Source: Pontibacter deserti (GTDB lineage: Bacteria; Bacteroidota; Bacteroidia; Cytophagales; Hymenobacteraceae). From it: a DNA stretch of 64,000 nucleotides. The position numbers were made by a program, and so were the translations under genes. The stretch spans positions 868,001-932,000 of the forward strand of contig NZ_JALPRS010000001.1 in the NCBI RefSeq assembly GCF_023630255.1, written 5' to 3'. The notes beneath the pieces are model-generated. The model was not told the DNA's origin and ran no database searches. It saw nothing but the letters and a program-made list of their open reading frames with translations. Below are positions 52,209-63,525 of this stretch, one piece after another (within the stretch, counting starts at the first letter, position 1; each line of letters begins with the position of its first letter).

Positions 52209-52832
52209 TTAATAGCGCTCATAGTCATTTGGGCTGTTCCTGTCGAAGCTTCGGCCCAGGTTCGGGTTATTTGACTCCGGGTGACGGCTGGTATAGTTGC
52301 CGTGATAACTTCTTCGGTGGCCTGTTAGCGGGTTATAATGTCTGTGTTCTTCCCAGTCTGCATTACGGTCACCGTCATACCCCACACTTAGCGAGCCAGC
52401 CATATTTCCATAGTTTTCGCCACGGTTAGCATAGTATGGGTCGCTATAATAATTGTCTTCAAAGTTGCCGCTTATATGAGTGGAGCGGTACATGCTTTCT
52501 GGCTGATGTGTTTCTTCATCCTGCCAGTAGCCCCGGCTATAGTTTCTCTGGTTGCGGTCAGTAGCGCGGTGCTGTTGCTCTCTGCCCTGATTTCTGCTTT
52601 CGTTGTAGTAGCTTCCACGGTCCGAACTATAGTATCCTGCGTTACGGTCATAGTTGCGCGGCTCATCACGTCGCTCATATCTGTTGTATGTTGTTTCGTT
52701 ATGATGAGGACTATCATTATCGAATCGATAAGATCCTCTGAACACACTCTGGTCTATCGGGCGGTCGTCGCCGCGAAAGTGGTTTCTGTAATCTGTGTAT
52801 CCTGTTCTGTTATACCAATCGTTTCCTTCCAT
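52209..52832 (-). CDS. Tyr/Arg/Asn-rich disordered protein 1
   Basis: 207 residues from MEGNDWYNRT (52832). Composition is extreme: 25 Tyr counted, many Arg, Asn, Asp and Gly, no Lys and no Cys. Repeated short Y-x-R and N-Y-x elements (NRYERRDEPRNY, NYYSDPYYANRGENYG). Few aliphatic residues, so unlikely to fold alone; it resembles sticker-and-spacer proteins that condense with RNA or coat surfaces. Paralog-like to the two + strand genes that follow. Confidence 0.7.
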   Translation of the reverse strand: MEGNDWYNRTGYTDYRNHFRGDDRPIDQSVFRGSYRFDNDSPHHNETTYNRYERRDEPRNYDRNAGYYSSDRGSYYNESRNQGREQQHRATDRNQRNYSRGYWQDEETHQPESMYRSTHISGNFEDNYYSDPYYANRGENYGNMAGSLSVGYDGDRNADWEEHRHYNPLTGHRRSYHGNYTSRHPESNNPNLGRSFDRNSPNDYERY

Positions 52833-52975
52833 AGCATTATAAATCGTTAGTGATATCATTTATAACGCGGGAAAACGCCTATGGTTAAGGTATTTATATA
52901 ACTGTTGTTGTGTGGGCTGCTAATCTAAACGTGCTTACCTGTCGTAAAACTTAGCGAACAATTAAACCAATAGCT

Positions 52976-53686
52976 ATGAGAAACAGACGAGAAAACGACC
53001 AGCGAGATACCGGAAGAGATGTAGAACCACGCTGGCTGCATGGCCACCATAGTGGCGAAAACTCTGACCGGGGAAACTATACAGTTGATTCACATTTTAA
53101 TGTAGGCAGAGGCGAGTATGATCAGGACTTTATGGACAAGACCTCCTTTAATACCAACTCTGACCAACGCTATACTTACCCTGAAGGCCGCTACCAGGTA
53201 GGCGGAGCACAATACATGGGCGAAGATTTTACCAGCCAACGCCGCCGCAGGCAGGATAACATGTACGGCATGACCTATGTACCTGACGATGACCATAATT
53301 CGCAGCGCCACTACGACTCTCGTGCCAAGTATAGAAATACAGATTACAGCGACCTGCGCCGACAGAATGAGCCAAGAACAAGATATGGTATGCCGGATGA
53401 ACGCTTTGGACATGATGTGAGCCGCAGCCGTGGTTCAAGAGATGAATATTTAGGCCACGCTTCTATGGGAGATTATGAATCCTACAGAAGATATGAGCAA
53501 TTCGACCCACGCTACGATAACGACTATAGTGGCGGCTTTGCCGGACGTAATTATACTGAAGGCGCCACCCACTACGGCGAAGGCAGTTACTACAGCAACC
53601 TCGACCGCTGGAGAAGTGAAAGCCAGAACCAAAGCCAGAATCAAAACCGGGGCAGAGGAAGCAACAGGGGTAGAAGTAACCGATAA
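52976..53686 (+). CDS. Tyr/Arg/Asn-rich disordered protein 2
   Basis: 236 residues, rich in Arg, Tyr, Asp, Asn and Gly, with only two Lys and no Cys. It opens MRNRRENDQRDTGRDV and ends in a Gln/Asn/Gly/Arg tail (QNRGRGSNRGRSNR, RGG-like). Divergent from disordered protein 1 across ~140 bp. Role unknown; nucleic-acid binding is suggested by the RG-rich tail. Confidence 0.7.
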   Translation: MRNRRENDQRDTGRDVEPRWLHGHHSGENSDRGNYTVDSHFNVGRGEYDQDFMDKTSFNTNSDQRYTYPEGRYQVGGAQYMGEDFTSQRRRRQDNMYGMTYVPDDDHNSQRHYDSRAKYRNTDYSDLRRQNEPRTRYGMPDERFGHDVSRSRGSRDEYLGHASMGDYESYRRYEQFDPRYDNDYSGGFAGRNYTEGATHYGEGSYYSNLDRWRSESQNQSQNQNRGRGSNRGRSNR

Positions 53687-53760
53687 ACGGAGTTTTTAAA
53701 CTATAAACTGCGGCACAAATGCACTATTGAATTTGTGCCGCCTTACTTAACTATAAAGCT

Positions 53761-54318
53761 ATGAGACAAGACAGCGATATGCATTACGGCAATTATGAGC
53801 GCCGTTATAACAGAGAGCACAACAGCGACCAATACGGACATGGCTATAGCCACCAGAACAGGCAGCAAAGAAGAACGCATGAGCCGGGCGAGCAATACAG
53901 AATGCAACAAAGCCAGGAGTATGGCAGAAGAGGAGGCGAGCAGGGCATGAGCGAAGATCATTATAACGAGATGTATGACATTGCTAATTACTCGGGAATG
54001 CCTCGGGGCGAAGATTATGGTTTACCATATGGTACCGAAAACGACCTGATGAACATGCGCCCGATGCCACTGGAAGAAGGGCCATACTTTCAGCGTCGTC
54101 GTTACAACTACTCATTAGGCTATAACCCTAACTTTGATAACCCGGAAGAAGGGGATATGTACCGCAATTTTGATAGCCGCGGCAACTACGGCTACCGGCA
54201 CGATGCTTCTTATGGAAATGCAGATGAATTCAGGGATTTCGGAAACGACCATTATGGCAGCTATGACCGCACAAACAGAGCGTCTGATGACACTTACACT
54301 GATTATAATAGGTATTAA
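53761..54318 (+). CDS. Tyr/Arg/Asn-rich disordered protein 3
   Basis: 185 residues with 25 Tyr counted (13.5 percent), no Lys, no Cys and no Trp. It begins MRQDSDMHYGNYERRYNRE and ends DDTYTDYNRY. A middle block (LPYGTENDLMNMRPMPLEEG) is more ordered-looking. Seventy-four bp after protein 2, likely co-transcribed; has its own terminator. Confidence 0.7.
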   Translation: MRQDSDMHYGNYERRYNREHNSDQYGHGYSHQNRQQRRTHEPGEQYRMQQSQEYGRRGGEQGMSEDHYNEMYDIANYSGMPRGEDYGLPYGTENDLMNMRPMPLEEGPYFQRRRYNYSLGYNPNFDNPEEGDMYRNFDSRGNYGYRHDASYGNADEFRDFGNDHYGSYDRTNRASDDTYTDYNRY

Positions 54319-54380
54319 CCACCAAAAATGTAACATTAACGTACAGATGCCTGTACATTAGTATTAAATTTCCATCTGAG

Positions 54381-54411
54381 AAAAGGCCGTAGCATTTGCT
54401 GCGGCTTTTTT
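54381..54411 (+). terminator. Terminator after disordered protein 3
   Basis: AAAAGGCCGTAGC-ATT-TGCTGCGGCTTTTTT; 63 bp after the stop codon. Confidence 0.8.
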
Positions 54412-54489
54412 ATTTCCATGTTTTAACATGAATTGCGCGGCTAAGTAAGTATAAGTATATTTGGATATACACCTTAACACCTTATACTT

Positions 54490-55065
54490 ATGAAATTGTT
54501 AAAAAGACTTGGCTTAGGTATTCTGGCCTTGCTGTTATTGCTTGCAATATTTTCCCTGTTTATTTCATCAAGGCTTCGGGTAGAGCGATCTATTGAAGTT
54601 GCTGCCCCCGCTGATGCTGCTTTTGAGCAGGTAAATACCTTACGAAACTGGGAGCGTTGGTCACCTTGGCATGGAATAGACCCGCACATGCTACTTACTT
54701 ACAGTGGCCCTGATGGTGGCGCAGGAGCTAGTTACAACTGGTTCAGCAAACACCCGGATGTAGGCGACGGTCAATTCAAAATCACTAAAACAGAGCCGTA
54801 TAAGTTTATAGTTGCTGAAATGAATTTCGGACCGAATGGTACTGCCAACACCACCTATTCGTTCGATAAAACAGCAAAAGGTACCCGCATTACCTGGGCA
54901 ATGGAATCAGAACTAGGAATGAACCCAGTCTCAAAATATATGGGCATATTTTTAATTGATGATGTGGTAGGCGCTGATTTTGAACGTGGCCTGAACAACA
55001 TCAAGCAAATTGTAGAATCACAGCCGGCAGGACAGCAAGATGCGCATGCGGGCCATGGGCATTAA
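54490..55065 (+). CDS. SRPBCC/polyketide-cyclase-like protein with TM anchor
   Basis: 191 residues: N-terminal membrane helix (about 10-28), then a START/SRPBCC domain (VERSIEVAAPADAAFEQVNT, NWERWSPWHG, TRITWAMESELG). C-terminal His-rich tail AHAGHGH. Binds a hydrophobic ligand in a helix-grip fold; role unknown. Confidence 0.87.
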   Translation: MKLLKRLGLGILALLLLLAIFSLFISSRLRVERSIEVAAPADAAFEQVNTLRNWERWSPWHGIDPHMLLTYSGPDGGAGASYNWFSKHPDVGDGQFKITKTEPYKFIVAEMNFGPNGTANTTYSFDKTAKGTRITWAMESELGMNPVSKYMGIFLIDDVVGADFERGLNNIKQIVESQPAGQQDAHAGHGH

Positions 55066-55098
55066 TTTAGCAGCTTGACCTTATTAACAAGAGAAACT

Positions 55099-55155
55099 CC
55101 AACTATAAAACAAAAAAGCCAGGTTCATCGCCTGGCTTTTTTGTTTTATAGTTGG
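55099..55155. terminator. Bidirectional terminator with 25-bp perfect arms
   Basis: Arms 55099-55123 and 55131-55155 are exact complements with loop TTCATCG. The outer part of each arm is CCAACTATAAAAC, the same motif enriched genome-wide here. Confidence 0.88.
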
Positions 55156-55163
55156 GTTATTAT

Positions 55164-56033
55164 TTAGATCAGTTTATACAGCCTGTCGCGGAGGCCGGCT
55201 GATGCCTCTACCAGTGGCATACGTACGGCAGCTTCGCAAACTCCGAAACGCTCTAACAAGGCTTTAACACCAACCGGGTTACCTTCTTCGTACATCAACG
55301 GGTTAATATCCACAAAGTCATAAAGCAGCTTAGAGGCCTGAGCAAAATCGTAGTTCAAGCCAAGTCGGATCATGTTACTGAATTTCTCAGGGAAAGCATT
55401 TGCCAGCACTGAAATTACCCCAACTGCACCGATCGAGATCATAGGCAAGGTCAGCACGTCGTCGCCGGAGATCAGCATGAAGTCAGCAGGTTTGTGTTTG
55501 GCAATGGCCATGCACTGCTCCAGGTTACCGGATGCTTCTTTAATACCGATAATGTTCGGGTGTGCAGCCAGTTTTATAGTTGTTTCGGCGGTTATATTGC
55601 TGCCTGTGCGGCCCGGCACGTTGTACAGTATAACCGGCACCGGCGACGCATCGGCCACAGCCACATAATGCTGGTAAATGCCCTGTTGTGACGGCTTGTT
55701 ATAGTAAGGGCTCACCGAAAGTATAGCATCAATGCCATTAAGGTCGGTAGTTGCAAAGCTGTTCAGTAATTCCTGTGTATTGTTGCCACCTAAACCATAA
55801 ACCAACGGCACACGGCCGTTTACATGTTGTTTTATAGTTTGCAGCAGCTGCTTTTTCTCCTCTGCGGTAGTAGTAACCGACTCGGCAGTTGTACCATTAA
55901 TTACAATATAATCTACGCCGCCATCCAGCACAAAGTCCAGCAGCTTCGCAAGGCCGTTATAGTCAACAGCCAGGTCTTTTGTAAAAGGCGTTACCAACGC
56001 TACGCCCGTTCCTTTTAATCTTTCCTGAATCAT
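55164..56033 (-). CDS. dapA: 4-Hydroxy-tetrahydrodipicolinate synthase
   Basis: 289 residues, full length. Condenses pyruvate with aspartate semialdehyde in lysine/meso-DAP synthesis. Schiff-base Lys165 in GIKEASGN, Tyr137 and Arg142 in YNVPGRT, GTTAES (47-52). Next to a degenerate cassette site on its 5' side. Confidence 0.95.
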   Translation of the reverse strand: MIQERLKGTGVALVTPFTKDLAVDYNGLAKLLDFVLDGGVDYIVINGTTAESVTTTAEEKKQLLQTIKQHVNGRVPLVYGLGGNNTQELLNSFATTDLNGIDAILSVSPYYNKPSQQGIYQHYVAVADASPVPVILYNVPGRTGSNITAETTIKLAAHPNIIGIKEASGNLEQCMAIAKHKPADFMLISGDDVLTLPMISIGAVGVISVLANAFPEKFSNMIRLGLNYDFAQASKLLYDFVDINPLMYEEGNPVGVKALLERFGVCEAAVRMPLVEASAGLRDRLYKLI

Positions 56034-56092
56034 TAATTTAAAATAAGAACTACGAAGTTCTGATTATGTATTGGTTTGTGCAAGTTTTTTGG

Positions 56093-56162
56093 TTTGTAAC
56101 GTCTTGTACATAAAGTGAGCAAGGCGTAGCCAGAGCTTGGCTTAGGTGCATTGTTGGGCAAA
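56093..56162 (-). other. Degenerate attC-like site
   Basis: Strongly similar to site E of the big array (CATAAAGTGAGC...GGCGTAGCC...GAGCTTGGCTTA). Minus start TTTGCCCAAC, end GTTACAA. The expected matching GTTGGGCAAA at the other end of a cassette is missing, so the cassette is decayed. Confidence 0.7.
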
Positions 56163-56256
56163 GGGATTTATACTTCAACCCATTAAAACTAATCGGTAAC
56201 CTCATTCTTTTTGCTACTGGCTTTCCATCTTCTTCAGCTAGTATCCATTTAGGCAT
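56163..56256 (-). pseudogene. Cassette gene remnant
   Basis: An ATG at 56256 opens MPKWILAEEDGKPVAKRMRL, then ~10 more residues before the frame runs through the attC-like site. The opening looks like a genuine protein start but nothing after it is domain-like. I read it as the 5' end of a decayed cassette gene; the 3' part is lost. Confidence 0.4.
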
Positions 56257-56401
56257 GTTTTCTACTAATCTTATAGCTCCTTTATCACAGGAAGAGCAAA
56301 GACTTTTAAGAAACTGTTTTGAAACCTATTTAAGCGGAAAAAGCAATTTTATAAAATTGGTTGAATGCTCTGAATATGGCCTTGTTACATTTCAAAACCT
56401 T

Positions 56402-56920
56402 TTAATTGAATTGTTTCTTTATTTTCTTGTTCAGGGTATTCATTATTTTTTCAAAACTGTATACGCCTGCCTGCGCTAACATCATCAATTCGTAGCGTTC
56501 TCCTGTTTCAATATTCAGGATGTATAGTGGGGAGTAAAATTTTGTATTAGGAGCATAAACGATTTCACCATTGTTTTGGGCATCCATTAAATCGCAGTTC
56601 ATCACATACTTATACCCTTTAGGATAGGTTTTTTCTATCAGTTCGGCACGGGTAATAATAATGTGCTCATAGGGGTACTCACTTGCAGCAGCCTTTAATT
56701 TTTCATTTGCTTTAACAGCTTGTTCGTTGCACTTCTCATAATATCTCATGAGCGGTTTTCTGAGCTGTGCCCTTGCCGGATCAAGCATCTCATAAGCCAG
56801 AAACATGATTTTTGACTGGGGCAGATCTTCAGGCAAACCTTCCTCCATTTTCTGCGCAAAGGATAGCTGGCTTAGGAAAAGGCCCATAAGTAGCAGCGAA
56901 ATTTTAACTATGTTTTTCAT
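56402..56920 (-). CDS. Secreted hypothetical protein
   Basis: 172 residues from MKNIVKISLLLMGLFLS (56920): a clear signal peptide cleaved near SFAQ. The mature part is mixed alpha/beta with conserved-looking YPYEHIIITRAELIEKTYPK and YSPLYILNIETGERYELM. No family recognised. Starts 1 bp after the preceding secreted-protein gene, so the two form an operon. Confidence 0.72.
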   Translation of the reverse strand: MKNIVKISLLLMGLFLSQLSFAQKMEEGLPEDLPQSKIMFLAYEMLDPARAQLRKPLMRYYEKCNEQAVKANEKLKAAASEYPYEHIIITRAELIEKTYPKGYKYVMNCDLMDAQNNGEIVYAPNTKFYSPLYILNIETGERYELMMLAQAGVYSFEKIMNTLNKKIKKQFN

Positions 56921-56921
56921 C

Positions 56922-57416
56922 TTATTTCTCAAGCTTACTTAATTCTTTCCCTAATTTTTCCATCCCCTGTGCATAGGTTTTAGCATCCAGCCGGTAGTAA
57001 GAACCAGCAGGCTTTAAATCTGCTGTTACTGGAACTACCATTATTAGTACACTCTCATCTTTTTTGTAAGGATTTAAAGCAGCAGCCTCCATATCATATT
57101 CAAAAAAGGTAATGCTTAGCTGGTACTTGACATTCTTCCCTTCCAGCTCCTTTGCTTTCACTTCGTCATTCTTTTTTTGGATGGTTGGATTTTTACTGAC
57201 GTTGTAATGATCAATGATTTGCAACCCATGTTTATTTAGATCATTCTTTATCTGCTGCACATGATCGGAAAAAACAGCATCAGGGAGCTGAAGCACCAGA
57301 ACGCTGGCTGAGCTTAAGATATCTGGCGGTATGGTCTTCATTGATTTTATTCCCTGGGCTCTTGCATTGATCGTAATTGCAAGGCCAAACATAAGTAGAA
57401 GTAGTACTTTTTTCAT
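56922..57416 (-). CDS. Secreted hypothetical protein
   Basis: 164 residues with a signal peptide (about 1-20, ITINARAQ). The mature protein has a Rossmann-like start (ASVLVLQLPDAVFSDHVQQI) and a charged C-terminus. Function unknown. First gene of a two-gene secreted-protein operon with the gene ending at 56402. Confidence 0.7.
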   Translation of the reverse strand: MKKVLLLLMFGLAITINARAQGIKSMKTIPPDILSSASVLVLQLPDAVFSDHVQQIKNDLNKHGLQIIDHYNVSKNPTIQKKNDEVKAKELEGKNVKYQLSITFFEYDMEAAALNPYKKDESVLIMVVPVTADLKPAGSYYRLDAKTYAQGMEKLGKELSKLEK

Positions 57417-57580
57417 TTCTGTTTTGGTTAGTCGTTAGAAGCTATTTTAAAAGGTATAGGATGGAATAAAAAAGTGCCCACTTCGGTTAAGAAAGTTATT
57501 TAACCAACTAATCAAGACCTAGGTAGGCACCACTTAAAAGAAGCAAAAAAAGAAGCCTTATCCAAGTAACGTTTACTGCC

Positions 57581-57604
57581 GTTGTTGGTGTTTTCACCAA
57601 CAAC
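57581..57604. repeat. Perfect short inverted repeat
   Basis: GTTGTTGGTG-TTTT-CACCAACAAC in the gap between the secreted-protein operon and the LytTR regulator. No T-run, so a regulatory site or RNA hairpin rather than a classical terminator. Confidence 0.6.
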
Positions 57605-57667
57605 TTATACATCAGTCAGATTTCTTGCTGGCGAAAACACATAGCAAGGGCAATTACTCAAAGCTGC

Positions 57668-58399
57668 CTACATAATATTATTTTCTTCCACCCACTTCAG
57701 GAACTGGTCTTTGTATACTTCGCCAATTGGAATCTCTTTCTGGCCGATGCGGATGCGGCTTTTCTCGATGCTGTCGATCTTTTGCAGGGCAACTATAAAC
57801 GAACGGTGCACGCGCAGGAACTTAGAGTCCGGCAGTTTCTCCATCATCTTGTTCATCGATAGCAGCGTGATGATCTTCTGATCTTTCGTCTGGATAATTA
57901 CATAATCCTTCAGGCCTTCAATCCAGAGTATATCCTTAAAGTCAACGCGTATAGTTTTATAGTCGGCCTTCACAAACATAAACTCCTGCTCGGGTGTAGC
58001 GGCCTGCGTAACTATAGTTTGCTCACCTTGTTTCGGGTGGCGCTGCAAACGCTCCTGTGCTTTGGTTACGGCCTTCAGGAAACGGTCGTAGGGGATAGGT
58101 TTGAGCAGGTAATCTACGGCATCGTGGTTAAAACCTTCCATGGCATACTCTGGGTAAGCAGTGGTAAAGATTACCAGTGGCTGGTGCTTTAGTATGTTCA
58201 GAAACTGGATACCTGTTAGCTCAGGCATTTCAATGTCCAGGAACATCAGGTCTATCTGTTCGTCCTGTAGCACCTGCATAGCTTCGGTAGCGCTGGAGCA
58301 TGTTTTTACCAGTTGCAGGTTGGGCAGCTTACTTATGTAGCTTTCAAGAATGTCTAAGGCAAGGGGTTCGTCGTCTACGGCGATGCAACGGATGATCAT
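57668..58399 (-). CDS. LytTR-type response regulator
   Basis: 243 residues: receiver domain (Asp55 in MFLDIEMPE, Lys102-area KPI), then a LytTR DNA-binding domain (DYKTIRVDFKDILWIEGLKD, VHRSFIVALQKI). Four bp overlap (ATGA) with the preceding kinase gene. Binds direct repeats to regulate envelope or polysaccharide genes in this phylum. Confidence 0.94.
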   Translation of the reverse strand: MIIRCIAVDDEPLALDILESYISKLPNLQLVKTCSSATEAMQVLQDEQIDLMFLDIEMPELTGIQFLNILKHQPLVIFTTAYPEYAMEGFNHDAVDYLLKPIPYDRFLKAVTKAQERLQRHPKQGEQTIVTQAATPEQEFMFVKADYKTIRVDFKDILWIEGLKDYVIIQTKDQKIITLLSMNKMMEKLPDSKFLRVHRSFIVALQKIDSIEKSRIRIGQKEIPIGEVYKDQFLKWVEENNIM

Positions 58400-59457
58400 A
58401 GTTTAGGTGTGTTATCGTGGAAATATAGTTTCAAGGTGGCGTAAAATACGCCGTCCTTTTCTTCGAAAGTAAGGGTATGCCGGTTTGGGTATAGCAGCTT
58501 CAGGCGCTGGCGCAGGTTCTGTAGGCCAATGCCTCCAAACTCACGTTTTTTATGGGTGCTTATGTTATTAACCGTACTAAACAACAGGTAATTTTCGCCT
58601 ACCTTAAGGTTTATCAGAATTCCAATCTCGTTTTTGCTGACAAGGCCATGCTTAAAGGCATTTTCAACCAAGGTCATCATCAGCATCGGGGCGATCTGCT
58701 TGCCTTCTATATTACCTTCAATATTAAACTTTATACTTGTCTGTTCGCGCAGGCGCAGTTTCTGCAGGTCAATAAAGTTGTTGATGTGTTCTACTTCCTT
58801 TTGCAGGCTTACCAGCGTATCGTTGCTTTCATACAGCATGTAGCGCATCAGCAGCGAGAGCTTCATAATAGCATCCGGCGTTTCCGGCGACTGCTTGTAA
58901 GCAAGCGAGTAAATGTTGTTGAGCGTATTGAACAGGAAATGCGGGTTAACCTGCGATTTAAGGTAAGCGAGTTCTGCTACCAGTTTCTGGTTCTCCAGCT
59001 CCTTATTGCGCCTTTCGTTCCGGATATAATTACCCGTAACTTTTAGGGCTGAGCTTATGAATACCAGCATTAAACCACCCAAACCATACTGCAGCAACCG
59101 TTCCGAAGTATAAACTGCTTTCATGTTCGGGTTAAACTCCCGGAACACATAGTAATCCATCGGGGATTTTGCCAGACCATAAAGCATCAGCAAAGCCAGT
59201 ACAGCCACAATGTAGAGCATCAGCCTGTTTTTTGCCAGGTACTTCGGGATCAGGAACGACCAGTTTACATAAAAGATCACTAACCAGAACCCAAAACCTA
59301 CCAATACATCCATTACCCTATGAGAGGTAAGGGTGCGGTTTCCGTTAATATAATAAAGCACCCATGCCCCAAAAGCCAACCATGCAAGCACATGCAGGGC
59401 AATCTGGTATCGCTTCTTTATGTTCACGGCCGGAAATGCAAAGGTTATAGAACTCAA
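58396..59457 (-). CDS. LytS/YehU-type sensor histidine kinase
   Basis: 353 residues: four to five membrane helices (about 18-150), then the His_kinase domain with LKSQVNPHFLFNTLNNIYSL (His in NPHFLFN) and an HATPase-like C-terminus (MTLVENAFKHGL, GIGLQNLRQRLKLLY). Pairs with the LytTR regulator through the 4 bp overlap. Confidence 0.93.
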   Translation of the reverse strand: MSSITFAFPAVNIKKRYQIALHVLAWLAFGAWVLYYINGNRTLTSHRVMDVLVGFGFWLVIFYVNWSFLIPKYLAKNRLMLYIVAVLALLMLYGLAKSPMDYYVFREFNPNMKAVYTSERLLQYGLGGLMLVFISSALKVTGNYIRNERRNKELENQKLVAELAYLKSQVNPHFLFNTLNNIYSLAYKQSPETPDAIMKLSLLMRYMLYESNDTLVSLQKEVEHINNFIDLQKLRLREQTSIKFNIEGNIEGKQIAPMLMMTLVENAFKHGLVSKNEIGILINLKVGENYLLFSTVNNISTHKKREFGGIGLQNLRQRLKLLYPNRHTLTFEEKDGVFYATLKLYFHDNTPKL

Positions 59458-59851
59458 TTTATACTTGGATTAGCTTGATTACAGGTAAATAAGTGTTTGT
59501 GTTAAATTAACCTGACTCTACTTGATAAAGATAATTAAAAATAAAACAGGTATAACTATACCATCCGTGTCACTCTACCAATTTAGCCTTATTGCCTACT
59601 AACTTCATCTTTTACAGGATTAAATAATTCAGAACCGACTTTACCAGTTGACTGAGCAACTTAGCTTGCGAAAGCTTTCAGGAGATTAAAAAGTTAGTTA
59701 GTCTATACTTTCCGGCGGTTGGTATAATGTATTTTGATAAGAGATTTAAGTTGCCTTATTTGTTATAAGAACGATGTGGTAATAGTATGCTGCAGTACTA
59801 CTACAAAGAGCATCGGCATGCATAAATTTTGTTTGTTGTTTGTTTTATGCA
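59458..59851. other. Intergenic region, no gene recognised
   Basis: About 390 bp with scattered AASTATA motifs and a terminator at its right edge (59852-59884). An open frame from 59734 is not protein-like. A small RNA ending at that terminator is possible but I see no specific support. Confidence 0.35.
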
Positions 59852-59884
59852 AAAAGCGCCACCTGACGTACAAGTGGCGCTTTT
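59852..59884. terminator. Terminator of ligA (also usable from the left)
   Basis: AAAAGCGCCAC-N8-GTGGCGCTTTT just past the ligA stop. Confidence 0.82.
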
Positions 59885-59899
59885 ATTATTTAAAGATAA

Positions 59900-61912
<2,013 letters not shown>

Positions 61913-62073
61913 TCAGGGTTATACTTCACGTAAAAATATCTAAAAGCTAAGAAGGGAACAACGAGAAACTGGTTTGTTATGGGGGATACTTTATAGTTAT
62001 TCTTGCGATACCTTCTGAATAAAGCCGGGAATATATCAGCTAATGAGGGCAGTTGACCAATTATTATTAAAGT

Positions 62074-62096
62074 TAAAAGCCACCCGGAGGTGGCTC
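62074..62096 (-). terminator. Terminator of the DUF4920 gene
   Basis: Minus strand AGCCACC-TCCG-GGTGGCT followed by TTTTAA. Confidence 0.65.
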
Positions 62097-62116
62097 ATAA
62101 AGTATAGGTTAAGACT

Positions 62117-62614
62117 TTACTTGATCTTTACGCCGTCAGCTACAAAACGGAGTTCTTCTCTGGGAGAGTTTATGGCTGCAATTTCATTGGCTGGTTTACC
62201 TGCATCTTCAGCATAGTGCCGCTGATCTTCGACAGATATTACTTCGCGTTTAGCTGTACCGGTAAATACCACTGATTTGCCTTTCAAGTCTTCTACCGGT
62301 AAAAAGAAACCATAATTCCGGAAAGTGACTTTCATAGTGCTGTTATCTGCCATTTTTACATCCATCCAGCAGCCTTTCGACTGGCAGCTCTCCACTATCT
62401 CGCCTGAAACAGTGGCCTGTACTGAATCCACGTCTGCAGCAAGGGCGTCCTGTAACTGAGTTACCGAAAGTATATTATCTTCTGAAAAGTCAGAACCATA
62501 GACCGGTGCCTGGGTAGTAACTGATTCCTGTGTTTCGGTTGTGCTTTCTTGCTGCTGATTACAGCTGCTAAGCGCAAGACCTATCAGTAGGGCAAATATG
62601 CACTTGTTTTTCAT
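62117..62614 (-). CDS. DUF4920 lipoprotein
   Basis: 165 residues; lipobox LALSSC (Cys18). A Gln/Thr/Glu-rich linker precedes the DUF4920 domain: VSGEIVESCQSKGCWMDVKM (Cys pair that may bind metal), FRNYGFFLPVEDLKGKSVVF and YAEDAGKP. Envelope protein, role unknown, related to OB-fold-like NirD/DUF1223-type proteins only distantly. Confidence 0.88.
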   Translation of the reverse strand: MKNKCIFALLIGLALSSCNQQQESTTETQESVTTQAPVYGSDFSEDNILSVTQLQDALAADVDSVQATVSGEIVESCQSKGCWMDVKMADNSTMKVTFRNYGFFLPVEDLKGKSVVFTGTAKREVISVEDQRHYAEDAGKPANEIAAINSPREELRFVADGVKIK

Positions 62615-62708
62615 GTGTTGGTTGTTGTTGAGTTAAGTAAATATACTAAGATCAGCCCCAAATCCTACACTGCACCAGGAAAGCACATTGTGCCGAACTA
62701 CATTTTTA

Positions 62709-63281
62709 TCAGCGCTGATCTACCCAGCGGGCATTACTGATATTGATGAGAAGCCGCCCTGTAAGAACGGGAAGGTACCTGATGGGAATACTTGCCTGGA
62801 AACTATCCAGCATCAGTTCGAAGTTGGTGCCAAAACTGATGGTGTTTCTGTCCGGGGCTAAAATTACCGGAACACGTTGTTGATTGGTTGTACCCTGCAG
62901 CGTGATGTAAGTGCGCTGGTTAAGCGGTTCTGTATATGGATTACCACTGTTTATAATTTCTTCAGGTACATCAATCATAAAAATCAGCTCCGGAAATTTA
63001 GCACCATATAATACTTCGTAGGCCATGCCAGGAGGAATGGTATCGCTGGTAGGGAGAAGGGAATTTATTTGTACACGGCACTCCAGTTGTTCAGTAGAGT
63101 TGTTGTAACGTACTAAAAGACTGGGAGACTGAAATTCGTAGCGGCCTGAAGAACCTTCCAGTACTACTGTTATAAAATTCTTGCCTGTAAACGGAGTTCT
63201 AAGCTGTGCTTTTGCATTTGAACTGATCAGGCTTAACAACATTAACCAGATAATTGAAAAGAAGTATAAATTTTTTTGCAT
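62709..63281 (-). CDS. Secreted YceI-like hypothetical protein
   Basis: 190 residues with a signal peptide (about 1-25, NAKAQ). The mature part is beta-rich with alternating hydrophobic strands (ITVVLEGSSGRYEF, LLVRYNNSTEQLECRVQIN, LMLDSFQASIPIRYL). Reminiscent of YceI/lipocalin-like beta barrels but below confident recognition. Function unknown. Confidence 0.6.
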   Translation of the reverse strand: MQKNLYFFSIIWLMLLSLISSNAKAQLRTPFTGKNFITVVLEGSSGRYEFQSPSLLVRYNNSTEQLECRVQINSLLPTSDTIPPGMAYEVLYGAKFPELIFMIDVPEEIINSGNPYTEPLNQRTYITLQGTTNQQRVPVILAPDRNTISFGTNFELMLDSFQASIPIRYLPVLTGRLLINISNARWVDQR

Positions 63282-63525
63282 ACTAATCAGATACTAACTA
63301 CATACTATATCTAACGACATCAGTCACAGTATGATAATTAACCGGAAGTATAATTTTCAGATAAAAAGGAAAATTTAAGGCAGAGCAGGTGCAGTGAAAG
63401 GCATGTACTAAAAAGTATATTTATCTGTTCATATGCAAAACAAACCATAATCCGTATAGGTATATAAATGTGTAGTATTGGCTATAGTATTTACCTGCGT
63501 AAAACCTTTGTTTAGGTTATATCTA

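Noticed and set aside
56255..56479. 74-aa + strand frame at 56.3 kb (MFSTNLIAPLSQEEQ...)
   Set aside because: Tempting because the N-terminal 45 residues look helical, but it runs into the opposite-strand secreted-protein gene and has no partner evidence; treated as part of the decayed cassette region.
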